64,000 nucleotides of DNA from Undibacterium sp. 5I1 (GTDB lineage: Bacteria > Pseudomonadota > Gammaproteobacteria > Burkholderiales > Burkholderiaceae_D). The position numbers and the translations under genes are program-made. Positions 34,603 to 45,166 of the stretch are shown here, piece by piece. The stretch lies in contig NZ_JAVIWI010000001.1 in assembly GCF_034314085.1 (NCBI RefSeq), positions 4,092,001 to 4,156,000 on the forward strand, written 5' to 3'. The notes under the pieces were generated by a model. It worked only from the letters and a program-made list of their open reading frames with translations, was not told the DNA's origin and did not search any database. How positions within the stretch are numbered: position 1 is the stretch's first letter; the number at the start of each line of letters is the position of its first letter.

Positions 34603-36765
34603 TCAATCGTGTTTTTGGCTGGCGTTGAGTGCATTTGCTGGCAAAACCCGTGCCGCTAATTTGGCATTGGTTTTTAGTAAATCAACTTCGTCACTCAAAA
34701 TATGAACGGCCTCGTTGAGTAAGATATCTTTTGCATTTTTCCGATCTTTTTCTGCAGCGATATCCGCAACAAGATTTCGTTCATTTGCTTGCAGGCCATC
34801 ATCTAAAGCGTCTTTATTTTTGCTGGCAGTTTTCTTATCACCAGCTTCACTATTTTCACGCGATTTGATTTTGGCTTCTAATGTTTCTTTCTCTTTGCGA
34901 CGGTCTGCCTCGTTGAGAGAAATGGTTTTTTTCTTGCGCAAAGTCTGGATTTCAGCAATATCTTCTTGCAGATATTGGAAATCTTTATCTTTTGCAATAC
35001 GCGACTCATGTCTGACTGCCAGCATCGGTAACAAATCGCTCAGATCACCTGTGGGTTTGTAATCTGCTGCTTTAATTTGCGTCCAGGGCAGTGCGTTGTC
35101 ATAGCTAGATTCACCAAAACTCTCCGTGTCAGTGCCGCTAGGGAAGCTGATATCCGGCGTCACGCCACGCAGTTGCGTTGTGCCGCCATTGATACGGAAA
35201 AACTGGGCAATCGTCATTTTGAGTTCACCAAATTTTGCCTTGGGATTTTGGGTCGCCTGATCTAGGTTGACGATGGTTTGCACGGTACCTTTACCGAAAC
35301 TACCTTCACCAATAATCACACCACGACCATAGTCCTGAATCGCTGCCGCAAAAATTTCTGATGCCGATGCCGAGCCACGATTGATTAATATCCCCAGCGG
35401 ACCATCCCAGGCAACGCCAGCGTTGGTATCACTTTCTACCGTTATTTTGCCTTGCGCATTACGCTGTTGCACTACTGGACCCTTATCAATAAATAAGCCT
35501 GTGAGTTCAATTGCCTCAGTTAAGGAGCCTCCGCCGTTGTCACGCAAATCGATTAATACGCTATCGACTTTGGCTTTTTTGAGTTCGTCCAATAAGCGGA
35601 TGACATCACGTGTCGCACTTTTAAAATCTTTATCACCTTTCATGCGAGCATCAAAATCTTGATAAAAAGTAGGCAAAGAAATGACGCCTATCTGGCGTGT
35701 AACGCCCTCGCTCTGGATAGGGATAATCGATTTTTTAGCTGCCTGCTCTTCTAACTTAATTTTGTCGCGCACCAGCGACACCATTTGATGTTTTCCATCC
35801 AGGCTTACATCGGCAGGAAGAATGTCCAGCACCACGATTGAATCTTTGTTGCCACGTATCAGCTTGACGACATCATCAATACGCCATCCGACTACTTCCG
35901 TGATAGTACCTGTCTTGCCTTGTCCAACACCGACAATTCTGTCACCTGGTTTTAAACGATTAGACAGCGCAGCGGGACCGCCAGCGACCAATTCGCGTAT
36001 GGTGGTGTAGTCATCACGCTCTTGAAGTACTGCGCCTATTCCAACTAGCGATAATTTCATCGAAATATCAAAATCTTCTGACGCGCGCGGGCCAAGGTAA
36101 TTGGTATGCGGCTCAATCGACATCGCGTAGGAATCCATAAAAATCTGGAATACATCTTCACTCTTGTATTTGCGCACCCTAGACAATGAGCTGGTATAAC
36201 GTTTTTCTAATGTCTCTCGAGTCGCAGCATCGTCTTTGCCAGCGAGTTTTAGACGCAGCCAGTCGTTCTTGACGCGCTTGCGCCAAAGGTCGCGGACTTC
36301 GTCTTCTGATTCCGGCCAGACAGCTTTATCTCGTCCGTAGGAATAGCTTTCTTTCTGGGTGAAGTCGAAACCTTTTTTCAGAATCTCACGAGCATACGTC
36401 AGGCGATCAACCAGACGTTTTTCATAGAGATTGAAAATCATGAACGGGACGTTCAGATTCTCTTGATAAATCGCATCGTCCAGCTGATTACGCGCACTGG
36501 AAATTTGATTGATATCGGCCTGCGTAAAAAATAATTTTTCTGGGTCAAGTGATTTCAGATAACGATCAAAAATCTTTTGAGACATCGCATCATCTAAGGG
36601 CGTCGCCTTGTAGTGGAAGCGGGTTAAGAAGCCAGCACTGACGCGTGCCGCCTGCGCTTGTTGTGGCAGGGGCATGAGTAATTGGTTTGTTGAAGAAGGT
36701 TCTAAGGTATCGGCTTGCGTTGATGCTGCAAAGGCAAGCATTAAGCACAATAGTTTTTTCTTCAT
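34603..36765 (-). CDS. prc: Carboxy-terminal processing (tail-specific) protease Prc
   Basis: A 720-residue S41A protease with a signal peptide of about 18 residues (ends STQA). A helical N-terminal domain is followed by a PDZ domain (LKPGDRIVGVGQG) and the protease domain. The Ser/Lys pair lies in GSASASEIF and SFGKGTVQ, with DLRDNGGG before them. Long helical tail segments rich in Lys and Glu follow, as in the E. coli enzyme. It acts in the periplasm on C-termini of envelope proteins such as lytic-enzyme regulators. The length matches the family. Confidence 0.92.
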   Translation of the reverse strand: MKKKLLCLMLAFAASTQADTLEPSSTNQLLMPLPQQAQAARVSAGFLTRFHYKATPLDDAMSQKIFDRYLKSLDPEKLFFTQADINQISSARNQLDDAIYQENLNVPFMIFNLYEKRLVDRLTYAREILKKGFDFTQKESYSYGRDKAVWPESEDEVRDLWRKRVKNDWLRLKLAGKDDAATRETLEKRYTSSLSRVRKYKSEDVFQIFMDSYAMSIEPHTNYLGPRASEDFDISMKLSLVGIGAVLQERDDYTTIRELVAGGPAALSNRLKPGDRIVGVGQGKTGTITEVVGWRIDDVVKLIRGNKDSIVVLDILPADVSLDGKHQMVSLVRDKIKLEEQAAKKSIIPIQSEGVTRQIGVISLPTFYQDFDARMKGDKDFKSATRDVIRLLDELKKAKVDSVLIDLRDNGGGSLTEAIELTGLFIDKGPVVQQRNAQGKITVESDTNAGVAWDGPLGILINRGSASASEIFAAAIQDYGRGVIIGEGSFGKGTVQTIVNLDQATQNPKAKFGELKMTIAQFFRINGGTTQLRGVTPDISFPSGTDTESFGESSYDNALPWTQIKAADYKPTGDLSDLLPMLAVRHESRIAKDKDFQYLQEDIAEIQTLRKKKTISLNEADRRKEKETLEAKIKSRENSEAGDKKTASKNKDALDDGLQANERNLVADIAAEKDRKNAKDILLNEAVHILSDEVDLLKTNAKLAARVLPANALNASQKHD

Positions 36766-37312
36766 GTGGGGTTCTCCAAATCGTCGCTCTGAAATTTAGC
36801 TTTAAAAATTAGCTTTGAAAATTAATTTTGAATTTTTAGTGCAGAAAATATAGCGCATGCGCCACGATAACCACACTATATGATGTAACAAAATGTACGC
36901 GCTGTCTGATTGTTTTTCTGTATTTGTCCGTACGGCGACATCTGCTTATTTCGACTAAAAAAGAACTAAATAGTTCGCATCAATCGGTCTCAGATTACCA
37001 TTGTTTATTTTATCGTGAATTATCCGTCCTCTGAATCTGCCGATTTATTAAGACTTACACAAAACAAAAATACAAAGGACTAAGAGATGTCCCAGTACAG
37101 AGAATACATGGATGAAACTTTCTCTTCGTCTTTTCCGTATTTAAGCGGCGAGATATTTTCATGTATTTGCATCAGTCTGGTTGAGGCTGAATACGGTTAA
37201 TTACTGCTGGATACCGCCGCCACATTACTTTGTGCCCGGTCGCTTGATTTACAATGCAATGCTTGTTTGCCCACCAATCTTACTCAATCTTATATTTAGC
37301 GACTTTTACACC
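36766..37312. other. Intergenic region between prc and the RAYT gene
   Basis: The part next to prc holds imperfect A/T-rich direct repeats (TTAGCTTT / AAATTAGCTTTG, 36795-36840) and should carry the prc promoter. The later part holds one possible short frame (listed separately) and no other supported gene. No terminator-like hairpin was seen. Confidence 0.5.
37087..37200 (+). CDS. Possible 37-residue small protein before the RAYT gene
   Basis: ATG 37087 is preceded by AAAGGA at 37074-37079 with good spacing. The frame encodes a 37-residue peptide (starts MSQYREYMDE) that ends at 37200. It has no recognised domain. It could be a small real gene, a leader peptide or chance; the ribosome-binding site is the only support. 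Confidence 0.28.
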   Translation: MSQYREYMDETFSSSFPYLSGEIFSCICISLVEAEYG

Positions 37313-38011
37313 ATGGCCAGACTTAGCCGCCTCGTTATTCCGCGACAATTGCATCATGTTATTCAGCATGGGAATAATCATCAGGCGATTTTTCGTGAGT
37401 CGGCTGATTACGTCGCTTTTCTGGCTTGGTTAGGCGAGGCTGCCAAACAGTTTGAAGTTGCCATCCATGCTTATGTTTTATTGCCAGATCATGTCCATTT
37501 ACTCGTTACTCCTGTGGACGAAGTGGGGCTGGGTAAGATGATGCAGTGGATTGGTCGTCACTATGTCCCTTATTACAATCGCAAATATGAGCGTACTGGC
37601 AGTTTGTGGCAAGGGCGGTATCGGGCGACGGTGATGGAGGCGGCTTTGTATTTTTTGCGCTGCTCTTTGTCTATAGAAAGTAATCCGGTTCGTAGCAAAT
37701 TGGTGGCCGATGCGCAGGAATACCCTTGGTCTAGCTTCCAGCACCATATCGGTTTGAAAATTGATCCCTTAATTACTGATCATCCTTTGTATTGGAGTTT
37801 GGGGAATACGCCGTTTCAACGCGAAGCCGCATATCGGGACATGATGCAGCAGCCTTTATTGAGTTCAGAATTGAATTCACTGATGGATGCAACACTCAAA
37901 GGCTGGCTAATCGGCACTGAACAATTTAAAGCAGACATGACAAAGTCCACCGAGCGTCGGGTAGAGCCGATGAAGCGTGGGCGACCCAGAAAAGTGCTGT
38001 CTGCCATCTAA
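37313..38011 (+). CDS. RAYT-type (REP-associated) transposase, catalytic Tyr replaced by Ser
   Basis: A 232-residue Y1-transposase-like protein of the RAYT family. The HUH motif is present as His60-Val-His62 (LPDHVHLLVTP), and WQGRYRAT and NPVRSKLV match the family. The position of the nucleophilic tyrosine, which in relatives reads YIxxNPV, is here SIESNPV: Ser120, codon TCT at 37670-37672, one base from TAT. The nuclease should therefore be inactive. I chose ATG 37313, which gives the usual MARLSRLVIP start. The C-terminus is basic (RRVEPMKRGRPRK). Dispersed repeat copy 4 lies 130 bases downstream. RAYTs normally act on small palindromic repeats with a GTAG/GGAG foot. Confidence 0.85.
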   Translation: MARLSRLVIPRQLHHVIQHGNNHQAIFRESADYVAFLAWLGEAAKQFEVAIHAYVLLPDHVHLLVTPVDEVGLGKMMQWIGRHYVPYYNRKYERTGSLWQGRYRATVMEAALYFLRCSLSIESNPVRSKLVADAQEYPWSSFQHHIGLKIDPLITDHPLYWSLGNTPFQREAAYRDMMQQPLLSSELNSLMDATLKGWLIGTEQFKADMTKSTERRVEPMKRGRPRKVLSAI

Positions 38012-38140
38012 GGTGGCAACTAATTTGGCAACTATGCGAGTTTAAATTTGCTCTAATCTGGTTTTACGTTTGGTATGGATTCGCTGAAAGTTCCATTGGA
38101 ATTTGATCTTTGCTTAATGCCTTTTTCCCATTCATATCAA

Positions 38141-38222
38141 TATACTCCCCCATAATTCTGTGAAAAATGATGTATTGTCCAATAAATATATGGACAACCA
38201 ATATATACATATGGGGAGTAAT
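38141..38222 (+). repeat. Dispersed repeat, copy 4, beside the RAYT gene
   Basis: The most complete palindromic copy: ATATACTCCCC at the left, TTGTCCA ... TGGACAA in the centre (about 38174-38200), and ATGGGGAGTA at 38211-38220. The left coordinate may be off by a base. It lies in the 506-base gap (38012-38517) between the RAYT gene and gltB. The remainder of that gap is A/T-rich, especially 38380-38460, and presumably contains the gltB promoter; no sites can be fixed. Confidence 0.88.
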
Positions 38223-38517
38223 TTAAGTAAGCATTTCTATAAGCTTAGAATCCGCCCATATTTTATCGTCTGAAATCTAGCTCACTCGTGGGTGAATGTC
38301 CTCCCGCGACTTTTTCGTGCCAGCAAACGCATTCTTTAAATCGAATGCCATATTCTTAATGGGAACCGTTAAATAGCACTTATTTTTACTATGTCCCCAA
38401 TTAAAATTTATTGAATTTAATTTTAATTTATTTTAACACTGACCCTAAATATTGTTATTGATGTTTCTGTTGCGCTGCACTACTCTACGATTCAACCTTA
38501 ATTTTAAGTGGAGAATT

Positions 38518-41500
38518 ATGATGCAAGCGCAAGGCCTGTACGACCCAGCAAATGAACATGACGCCTGCGGTGTAGGCTTTGTGGCACACATCAAAGGCAA
38601 AAAATCCCACGCAATTGTGGAGCAAGGTTTGCTGATTCTTAAAAATCTCGATCATCGCGGTGCGGTTGGTGCCGATAAACTGATGGGTGACGGCGCTGGT
38701 GTCTTGATTCAAATTCCAGATCAATACTTCCGTGAAGAGATGAGCAAGCAAGGCATAGAGTTACCACCGCCGGGCGAATATGGCGTGGGTATGATCTTTT
38801 TGCCGAAAGAACACGCCTCACGTTTGGCATGTCAGCAAGAGATTGAGCGCGCCGTGCGAGCAGAAGGCCAAGTTGTTCTGGGCTGGCGCGATGTGCCGGT
38901 TGATACCGAGATGCCGATGTCGCCATTAGTCCGCGAAAAAGAACCTGTGATACGTCAGATTTTCATTGGTCGTGGCGCAGATATCATGGTGACCGATGCG
39001 CTGGAACGAAAGTTATACGTCATTCGTAAATCGGCAGTACACGCGATCGAAGCGTTGAAGCTGCTGCACGGCAAAGAATATTTTGTGCCGTCGATGTCGG
39101 CGCGCACCATCGTCTACAAGGGTTTGTTGCTGGCCGATCAGGTCGGTGTCTACTACAAAGACTTGCAAGATCCTCGCTGCGTTTCTGCATTGGCGCTGGT
39201 GCATCAGCGTTTTTCAACGAACACATTCCCAGAGTGGCCATTGGCTCACCCCTACCGCATGATTGCTCATAATGGTGAGATCAACACGGTGAAAGGTAAT
39301 TTTAACTGGATGCGCGCACGCGAAGGCGTGATGAAATCCGCAGTACTAGGCGATGATTTACAAAAATTGTATCCGCTGATTTTTGAAGGTCAATCCGATA
39401 CTGCCAGCTTCGATAACGCGCTGGAACTCTTGGTCATGGCTGGTTATCCAATTGCACAAGCAATGATGATGATGATCCCGGAAGCCTGGGAAAATCACAC
39501 GATGATGGACGACAACCGTCGCGCATTCTACGAATACCACGCTGCGATGATGGAGCCATGGGATGGTCCCGCTGCGATGGCATTTACCGATGGCCGCCAG
39601 ATTGGTGGCACCTTGGATCGCAACGGTTTGCGCCCGGCGCGCTACATCGTGACGGATGATGATCTGGTCGTAATGGCGTCGGAATCCGGCGTATTGCCGA
39701 TTCCTGAATCTAAAATCATCAAAAAATGGCGCCTGCAACCGGGCAAAATGTTTTTGATCGATTTAGATGCTGGTCGCATCATCGATGACAAAGAAATTAA
39801 AGATACCTACTCCAATGCCAAACCATACAAGCAATGGATTCAGTCTGTACGTATCAAACTCAACGCGTTAAAAGCAGAGCAAGCAGTAGAACCATCCAGC
39901 GCGACTTTGCTAGATCAGCAGCAGGCATTTGGCTATACACAAGAAGATTTAAAATTCTTGATGGCACCAATGGCAACCAGTGCTGAAGAAGCGATTGGCT
40001 CCATGGGCAATGACTCATCGCTGGCGGTGATGTCAAATAAATTGAAGCCTTTGTATAACTACTTTAAGCAGTTATTCGCGCAAGTCACCAATCCGCCTAT
40101 CGATCCGATTCGTGAAGCGATGGTCATGTCGCTGGTATCATTTATCGGCCCTAAACCTAACCTGCTGGACACCAACAACATCAATCCTCCGATGCGTTTG
40201 GAGGTATCACAGCCAGTGCTGGATTTTGCCGATATTGCCAAACTGCGTAATATTAGCGCCAACACCGGTGGCAAATTCAAGTCCTATGAACTAGATATCT
40301 GCTACCCCGTCGCTTGGGGTAAAGACGGGATCGAAGCACGCCTGGCATCAATCTGCGCCGAAGTCGTCGATGCGGTCAAATCTGGTCATAACATTATGAT
40401 CATCACTGACCGCAAGATGGATGCGAACAACGTCGCTATTCCTGCGCTGTTAGCAACTTCGACCGTGCATCAGCATCTGGTTAGTCGCGGTATGCGTACG
40501 ATTACGGGCTTAGTGGTCGAAACCGGCTCCGCTCGCGAGACGCATCATTTCGCCTTGCTGGCAGGTTACGGCGCTGAAGCAGTACATCCTTACCTAGCAA
40601 TGCAAACACTTGCGGCAATGGCAAAAGATTTGCCAGGTGATTTGTCCGCAGAAAAAGCGATGTACAACTACACCAAGGCAATCGGCAAAGGCTTGATGAA
40701 AGTCATGTCCAAGATGGGCATTTCCACCTATATGTCGTATTGCGGCGCGCAGATTTTTGAAGCAATCGGCCTCAATAAATCATTGGTCGACAAATACTTC
40801 AAAGGCACTGCCTCCAATGTGGAAGGTATCGGCGTATTTGAAGTCGCTGAAGAAGCATTACGCTTGCACAGTCTGGCATTTGGTAATGATCCGGTATTGG
40901 CAAATGCTTTGGATGCGGGCGGCGAATATGCCTTCCGTATTCGTGGTGAAGACCATATGTGGACGCCGGACGCGATTGCCAAATTACAGCATTCAACCCG
41001 GACTAATAACTATAATTCCTACAAAGAATACGCTCAGATCATCAACGACCAATCTAAACGTCATATGACCTTACGTGGTTTGTTTGAATTCAAAATTGAT
41101 CCTGCTAAAGCGATACCGCTGGATCAGGTAGAGCCTGCCAAAGAAATTGTCAAACGGTTTGCGACTGGGGCGATGTCTTTGGGGTCGATCAGCACGGAAG
41201 CCCACGCAACCTTAGCGATTGCAATGAATCGTATCGGTGGAAAATCCAACACGGGCGAAGGAGGGGAAGATCCTGCGCGTTATCAACAAGAATTAAAAGG
41301 GATTCCGATCAAGCAAGGTGACACCTTGGCGTCGATTGTTGGTAAAGCCAATATCGAAGTCGATATGCCCTTATTGCCAGGGGATTCTTTACGCTCTCGT
41401 ATCAAGCAGGTGGCGTCAGGTCGATTTGGCGTGACGACGGAATACCTGATTTCTGCTGATCAGATTCAGATCAAAATGGCACAGGGAGCCAAGCCGGGCG

Positions 41501-43209
41501 AGGGCGGCCAATTACCTGGGCATAAGGTATCGGAATATATTGCAAAACTGCGTTTTTCTGTCCCGGGTGTCGGCCTGATTTCCCCACCGCCGCATCATGA
41601 TATTTACTCGATTGAAGATTTGGCGCAACTGATTCATGATTTAAAAAACGCGAATCCTAAAGCCTCAATTTCAGTCAAACTGGTATCCGAAGTCGGCGTT
41701 GGTACTGTTGCTGCGGGTGTCTCTAAAGCCAAGGCCGATCATCTGGTGATTGCGGGACATGATGGCGGTACTGGCGCATCACCTTTGTCGTCCGTTAAAC
41801 ATGCTGGTACTCCTTGGGAATTAGGTCTTTCCGAAACCCAGCAAACTCTGGTACTCAATGGATTGCGCGGACGGGTCCGTGTACAGGCAGATGGTCAGAT
41901 GAAGACGGGGCGTGACGTAGCAATTGCCGCTATGTTGGGCGCGGATGAAATCGGTTTTGCGACTGCACCGCTGGTCGTCGAGGGCTGCATCATGATGCGC
42001 AAATGTCATTTGAACACCTGCCCTGTTGGTGTTGCAACACAAGATCCGATTTTGCGTGCTAAGTTTTCTGGCAAGCCGGAATATGTCGTTAACTATTTCT
42101 TCTTCGTTGCAGAAGAAGTACGTCAGATCATGGCGCAGTTGGGCATTCGTACTTATGACGAGTTGATTGGTCGCGTTGATTTGCTCGATAAGTCAAAAGC
42201 GATTGGGCACTGGAAAGCGAAGGGATTGGATTTCAGTCGTATTTTCTATCAACCGGATGTGCCTGCAGATACGCCGATCAAGCATGTTGATGTGCAAGAT
42301 CATGGTTTAGAAAACGCGCTCGATAATAAGTTAATTGCACAGGCAAAAACGGCATTAGAGACGGGTGAAAAAGTCTCGTTTATTTCACCGATCAAAAATT
42401 TAAACCGCACCGTCGGTACCATGTTGTCCGGCGAAGTCGCTAAAAAATATGGTCATGCAGGATTGCCGGACGATACGATTCATATTCAATTGCAAGGCAC
42501 AGCTGGTCAATCAGCCGGCGCGTTTTTGGCGCATGGCGTTACGCTGGATCTGGTTGGTGAAGGTAATGATTATGTCGGCAAAGGTTTGTCCGGCGGACGT
42601 ATCATTATTCGGCCTAATACCGAGTTCCGAGGCTGGGCGGTAGATAACATCATCTGCGGCAACACCGTTTTATATGGTGCTATTTCTGGTGAAGCGTTTA
42701 TCAATGGTGTTGCAGGCGAGCGTTTTGCGGTGCGTAACTCAGGTGCGTTGGCGGTAGTCGAAGGTACTGGCGATCATGGCTGTGAATATATGACTGGCGG
42801 CACCGTGATTGTGCTGGGTGACACGGGACGTAATTTTGCTGCGGGTATGTCGGGCGGTATTGCCTATGTCTACGATCCTGATGGCGAATTTGAAGCCAGA
42901 TGTAATTTATCAATGGTCGCACTAGCACCAGTATTGGCGGGCGATGTGCAGGCAGCGACGGTTGATCCATCGCTTTGGCATAGCCGTTTGCGCGGTGGCG
43001 AAGGTGAGACCGATGAGGCGATTTTGCGTCATATGATAGAGCGTCACTTCAAACATACAGGCAGCACACGGGCGCGTAATTTATTGGACGACTGGGCGCG
43101 TGGACGCTCTAAATTCGTCAAAGTATTCCCGACAGAATATAAGCGCGCTCTGGCTGAAATGTACGCAGCAAAACAGGCGGGTAAAGCGAAAGAAACAATC
43201 GCTGCCTAA
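38518..43209 (+). CDS. gltB: Glutamate synthase (NADPH) large subunit
   Basis: A protein of about 1563 residues, normal for GltB. After a short propeptide the N-terminal nucleophile cysteine is seen in HDACGVGF (Cys17). The glutamine amidotransferase domain is followed by the central domain, the FMN-binding synthase domain ([22 protein letters not shown]), the 3Fe-4S cysteines in CHLNTCPVG, and the C-terminal beta-helix ([14 protein letters not shown]). It makes glutamate from glutamine and 2-oxoglutarate with GltD. ATG 38518 and 38521 are both possible; GGAG lies 5-8 bases before. gltD follows after 124 bases. Confidence 0.97.
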   Translation: MMQAQGLYDPANEHDACGVGFVAHIKGKKSHAIVEQGLLILKNLDHRGAVGADKLMGDGAGVLIQIPDQYFREEMSKQGIELPPPGEYGVGMIFLPKEHASRLACQQEIERAVRAEGQVVLGWRDVPVDTEMPMSPLVREKEPVIRQIFIGRGADIMVTDALERKLYVIRKSAVHAIEALKLLHGKEYFVPSMSARTIVYKGLLLADQVGVYYKDLQDPRCVSALALVHQRFSTNTFPEWPLAHPYRMIAHNGEINTVKGNFNWMRAREGVMKSAVLGDDLQKLYPLIFEGQSDTASFDNALELLVMAGYPIAQAMMMMIPEAWENHTMMDDNRRAFYEYHAAMMEPWDGPAAMAFTDGRQIGGTLDRNGLRPARYIVTDDDLVVMASESGVLPIPESKIIKKWRLQPGKMFLIDLDAGRIIDDKEIKDTYSNAKPYKQWIQSVRIKLNALKAEQAVEPSSATLLDQQQAFGYTQEDLKFLMAPMATSAEEAIGSMGNDSSLAVMSNKLKPLYNYFKQLFAQVTNPPIDPIREAMVMSLVSFIGPKPNLLDTNNINPPMRLEVSQPVLDFADIAKLRNISANTGGKFKSYELDICYPVAWGKDGIEARLASICAEVVDAVKSGHNIMIITDRKMDANNVAIPALLATSTVHQHLVSRGMRTITGLVVETGSARETHHFALLAGYGAEAVHPYLAMQTLAAMAKDLPGDLSAEKAMYNYTKAIGKGLMKVMSKMGISTYMSYCGAQIFEAIGLNKSLVDKYFKGTASNVEGIGVFEVAEEALRLHSLAFGNDPVLANALDAGGEYAFRIRGEDHMWTPDAIAKLQHSTRTNNYNSYKEYAQIINDQSKRHMTLRGLFEFKIDPAKAIPLDQVEPAKEIVKRFATGAMSLGSISTEAHATLAIAMNRIGGKSNTGEGGEDPARYQQELKGIPIKQGDTLASIVGKANIEVDMPLLPGDSLRSRIKQVASGRFGVTTEYLISADQIQIKMAQGAKPGEGGQLPGHKVSEYIAKLRFSVPGVGLISPPPHHDIYSIEDLAQLIHDLKNANPKASISVKLVSEVGVGTVAAGVSKAKADHLVIAGHDGGTGASPLSSVKHAGTPWELGLSETQQTLVLNGLRGRVRVQADGQMKTGRDVAIAAMLGADEIGFATAPLVVEGCIMMRKCHLNTCPVGVATQDPILRAKFSGKPEYVVNYFFFVAEEVRQIMAQLGIRTYDELIGRVDLLDKSKAIGHWKAKGLDFSRIFYQPDVPADTPIKHVDVQDHGLENALDNKLIAQAKTALETGEKVSFISPIKNLNRTVGTMLSGEVAKKYGHAGLPDDTIHIQLQGTAGQSAGAFLAHGVTLDLVGEGNDYVGKGLSGGRIIIRPNTEFRGWAVDNIICGNTVLYGAISGEAFINGVAGERFAVRNSGALAVVEGTGDHGCEYMTGGTVIVLGDTGRNFAAGMSGGIAYVYDPDGEFEARCNLSMVALAPVLAGDVQAATVDPSLWHSRLRGGEGETDEAILRHMIERHFKHTGSTRARNLLDDWARGRSKFVKVFPTEYKRALAEMYAAKQAGKAKETIAA

Positions 43210-43229
43210 TCGTACAGTGCGTATCGAGA

Positions 43230-43259
43230 GCACGGGATCACTTTCATATAGTCCCGTGC
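43230..43259 (+). other. Hairpin between gltB and gltD
   Basis: GCACGGGA and TCCCGTGC form an 8-bp stem around a 14-base loop, 20 bases after gltB. No T-run follows, so it is more likely an mRNA-stabilising or ratio-setting element than a terminator. Confidence 0.45.
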
Positions 43260-43333
43260 CAATCTCTCAGCATAGACAACAACATTGATAAGTTGGACAG
43301 GGCATCGCCCGCATCAAAATTGAAGGAATAGAC

Positions 43334-44797
43334 ATGGGTAAAGTAACCGGCTTCATGGAGTACCAGCGCTTGCAAGAAGCGAGCGAAGCACCGCAATCAC
43401 GTAAAAAGCACTACAAAGAATTTTTAGTTCATCTAAGCGATGACCAGGCAAAAATCCAGGGCGCTCGTTGCATGGATTGCGGCATCCCTTTTTGTAATAA
43501 CGGCTGCCCAGTGAATAACATCATTCCAGACTGGAATGACTTGGTCTATACCGGAAATTATGAGCAGGCTTTAGAGACACTGCATTCCACTAATAATTTT
43601 CCTGAATTTACTGGTCGTATTTGTCCCGCGCCCTGCGAAACTGCATGCACCTTGGGCATTAATGATGCCCCCGTTGGAATTAAATCAATCGAGCATTTCA
43701 TCATCGACAAGGGCTGGGAAAACGGTTGGGTCAAACCACAACCCGCAGCGATTAAAACTGGAAAGAAAGTGGCGATCGTCGGCTCCGGTCCTGCCGGTCT
43801 GGCCGCAGCGCAGCAACTTGCACGGGTCGGGCATGATGTGACCGTGTTTGAAAAGAATGATCGCGTCGGCGGCTTGCTACGCTACGGTATTCCAGATTTT
43901 AAAATGGAAAAGACGCATATTGATCGTCGGGTAGAACAGATGCAGGCAGAGGGTGTGGTGTTCCGTACCAGCACTTTGGTTGGTAAAGATTTTCCTTCAA
44001 CAGTCACCAACTGGTCGAAAGAAACAGTCTCACCAGAGCAGCTACAAAAAGAATTTGATGCGGTCATCATCGCTGGCGGTGCTGAGACTCCACGTGATTT
44101 GCCGGTTCCTGGCCGCGAGTTAAAGGGTGTGCATTTTGCGATGGATTTCTTGCCTTCACAAAATAAAGTGAACGCGGGTGACAAGGTCAAAGATCAGATC
44201 ATGGCAAGCGCTAAGCATGTGGTTGTCATTGGCGGTGGCGATACCGGATCAGACTGCGTCGGTACTTCTAACCGTCATGGTGCTAAGTCTGTTACCCAGT
44301 TTGAACTGATGCCGCAACCACCAGAAACAGAGAACAAGCCGCTGGTCTGGCCTTATTGGCCGATCAAAATGCGCACATCTTCTTCGCACGAAGAAGGTTG
44401 CGAACGCGATTGGGCAGTAGCGACTAAACGTTTAGAGGGCAAAAACGGCAAAGTAGAAAAATTAGTGGCGGTACGCGTGGAATGGAAAGACGGCAAGATG
44501 CAAGAAGTGCCGGATTCCGAATTCGAAATGAAGGCAGATTTGGTTCTGTTGGCAATGGGTTTCGTTTCTCCGGTTCAGCAAGTGCTGGACGCGTTCGGTA
44601 TAGAAAAAGACGCTCGGGGCAACGCCAGAGCAACGACAGACGGTGTTGATTGCTACAAAACCAACGTGGATAAAGTTTATGCTGCGGGCGACATGCGGCG
44701 CGGGCAATCGCTGGTGGTTTGGGCAATCCGCGAAGGCCGTCAATGCGCTCGGGAAGTGGATGCTGCTTTGATGGGGGAGTCAGTGTTGCCGCGTTAA
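43334..44797 (+). CDS. gltD: Glutamate synthase small subunit
   Basis: A 487-residue flavoprotein. The N-terminal iron-sulfur region has CMDCGIPFC and CPVNN followed by [12 protein letters not shown] binding is at [13 protein letters not shown] and NADPH binding at [11 protein letters not shown]. It transfers electrons from NADPH through FAD and 4Fe-4S clusters to GltB. Length and motifs fit the family. GGAATAG-type purines precede ATG 43334. Confidence 0.96.
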   Translation: MGKVTGFMEYQRLQEASEAPQSRKKHYKEFLVHLSDDQAKIQGARCMDCGIPFCNNGCPVNNIIPDWNDLVYTGNYEQALETLHSTNNFPEFTGRICPAPCETACTLGINDAPVGIKSIEHFIIDKGWENGWVKPQPAAIKTGKKVAIVGSGPAGLAAAQQLARVGHDVTVFEKNDRVGGLLRYGIPDFKMEKTHIDRRVEQMQAEGVVFRTSTLVGKDFPSTVTNWSKETVSPEQLQKEFDAVIIAGGAETPRDLPVPGRELKGVHFAMDFLPSQNKVNAGDKVKDQIMASAKHVVVIGGGDTGSDCVGTSNRHGAKSVTQFELMPQPPETENKPLVWPYWPIKMRTSSSHEEGCERDWAVATKRLEGKNGKVEKLVAVRVEWKDGKMQEVPDSEFEMKADLVLLAMGFVSPVQQVLDAFGIEKDARGNARATTDGVDCYKTNVDKVYAAGDMRRGQSLVVWAIREGRQCAREVDAALMGESVLPR

Positions 44798-44811
44798 TTC
44801 CCGTCCCTACT

Positions 44812-44844
44812 TTACCAACGCGAGCAGAGATGTCGCGTTGGTAA
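44812..44844 (+). terminator. Strong hairpin after gltD
   Basis: TTACCAACGCGA and TCGCGTTGGTAA form a perfect 12-bp stem with a 9-base loop, 14 bases after the gltD stop. The stem is strong but no T-run follows, so it may work with Rho or as a 3' stabiliser rather than as a classical terminator. Confidence 0.5.
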
Positions 44845-45038
44845 TAATCAAGTAAGTAGTAGCAACAAAAATAACAAAAACAATAGACATATTTGCATAT
44901 ATTGCAGTCCTAAGTTACATTGACCTCATACAGTTTTTTATCGGAAATTACACTGAGTTATTTCAAACGTAGTATTTCCTCGATAACTAAACAGTGTTTT
45001 TTTACAATCGCCAGCCGCGGGTAGTCGGTTAATATTCA

Positions 45039-45120
45039 ATATACTCCCCCTTTATTTTTTGAAATATGCCTTAGTGTCCAATGATTATATGGACGACTTA
45101 AATATACTCATGACAGTATT
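45039..45120 (+). repeat. Dispersed repeat, copy 5
   Basis: An 82-bp copy with ATATACTCCCCC at the left, GTGTCCA ... TATGGACGACTTAAATATACT in two parts at the centre, and a worn right end ACAGTATT. It lies in the 369-base gap 44798-45166 between gltD and the ethylene-receptor-like kinase, 47 bases before that gene. Nothing else but the post-gltD hairpin is clear in the gap. Confidence 0.86.
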
Positions 45121-45166
45121 AATTTGAGCTTTGTGTTTGTCCCATACACCAAGAAAGGTGTGCGAT

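Noticed and set aside
37181..37312. Longer start for the RAYT gene
   Set aside because: The extra residues are not RAYT-like; MARLSRLVIP at 37313 is the usual family start.
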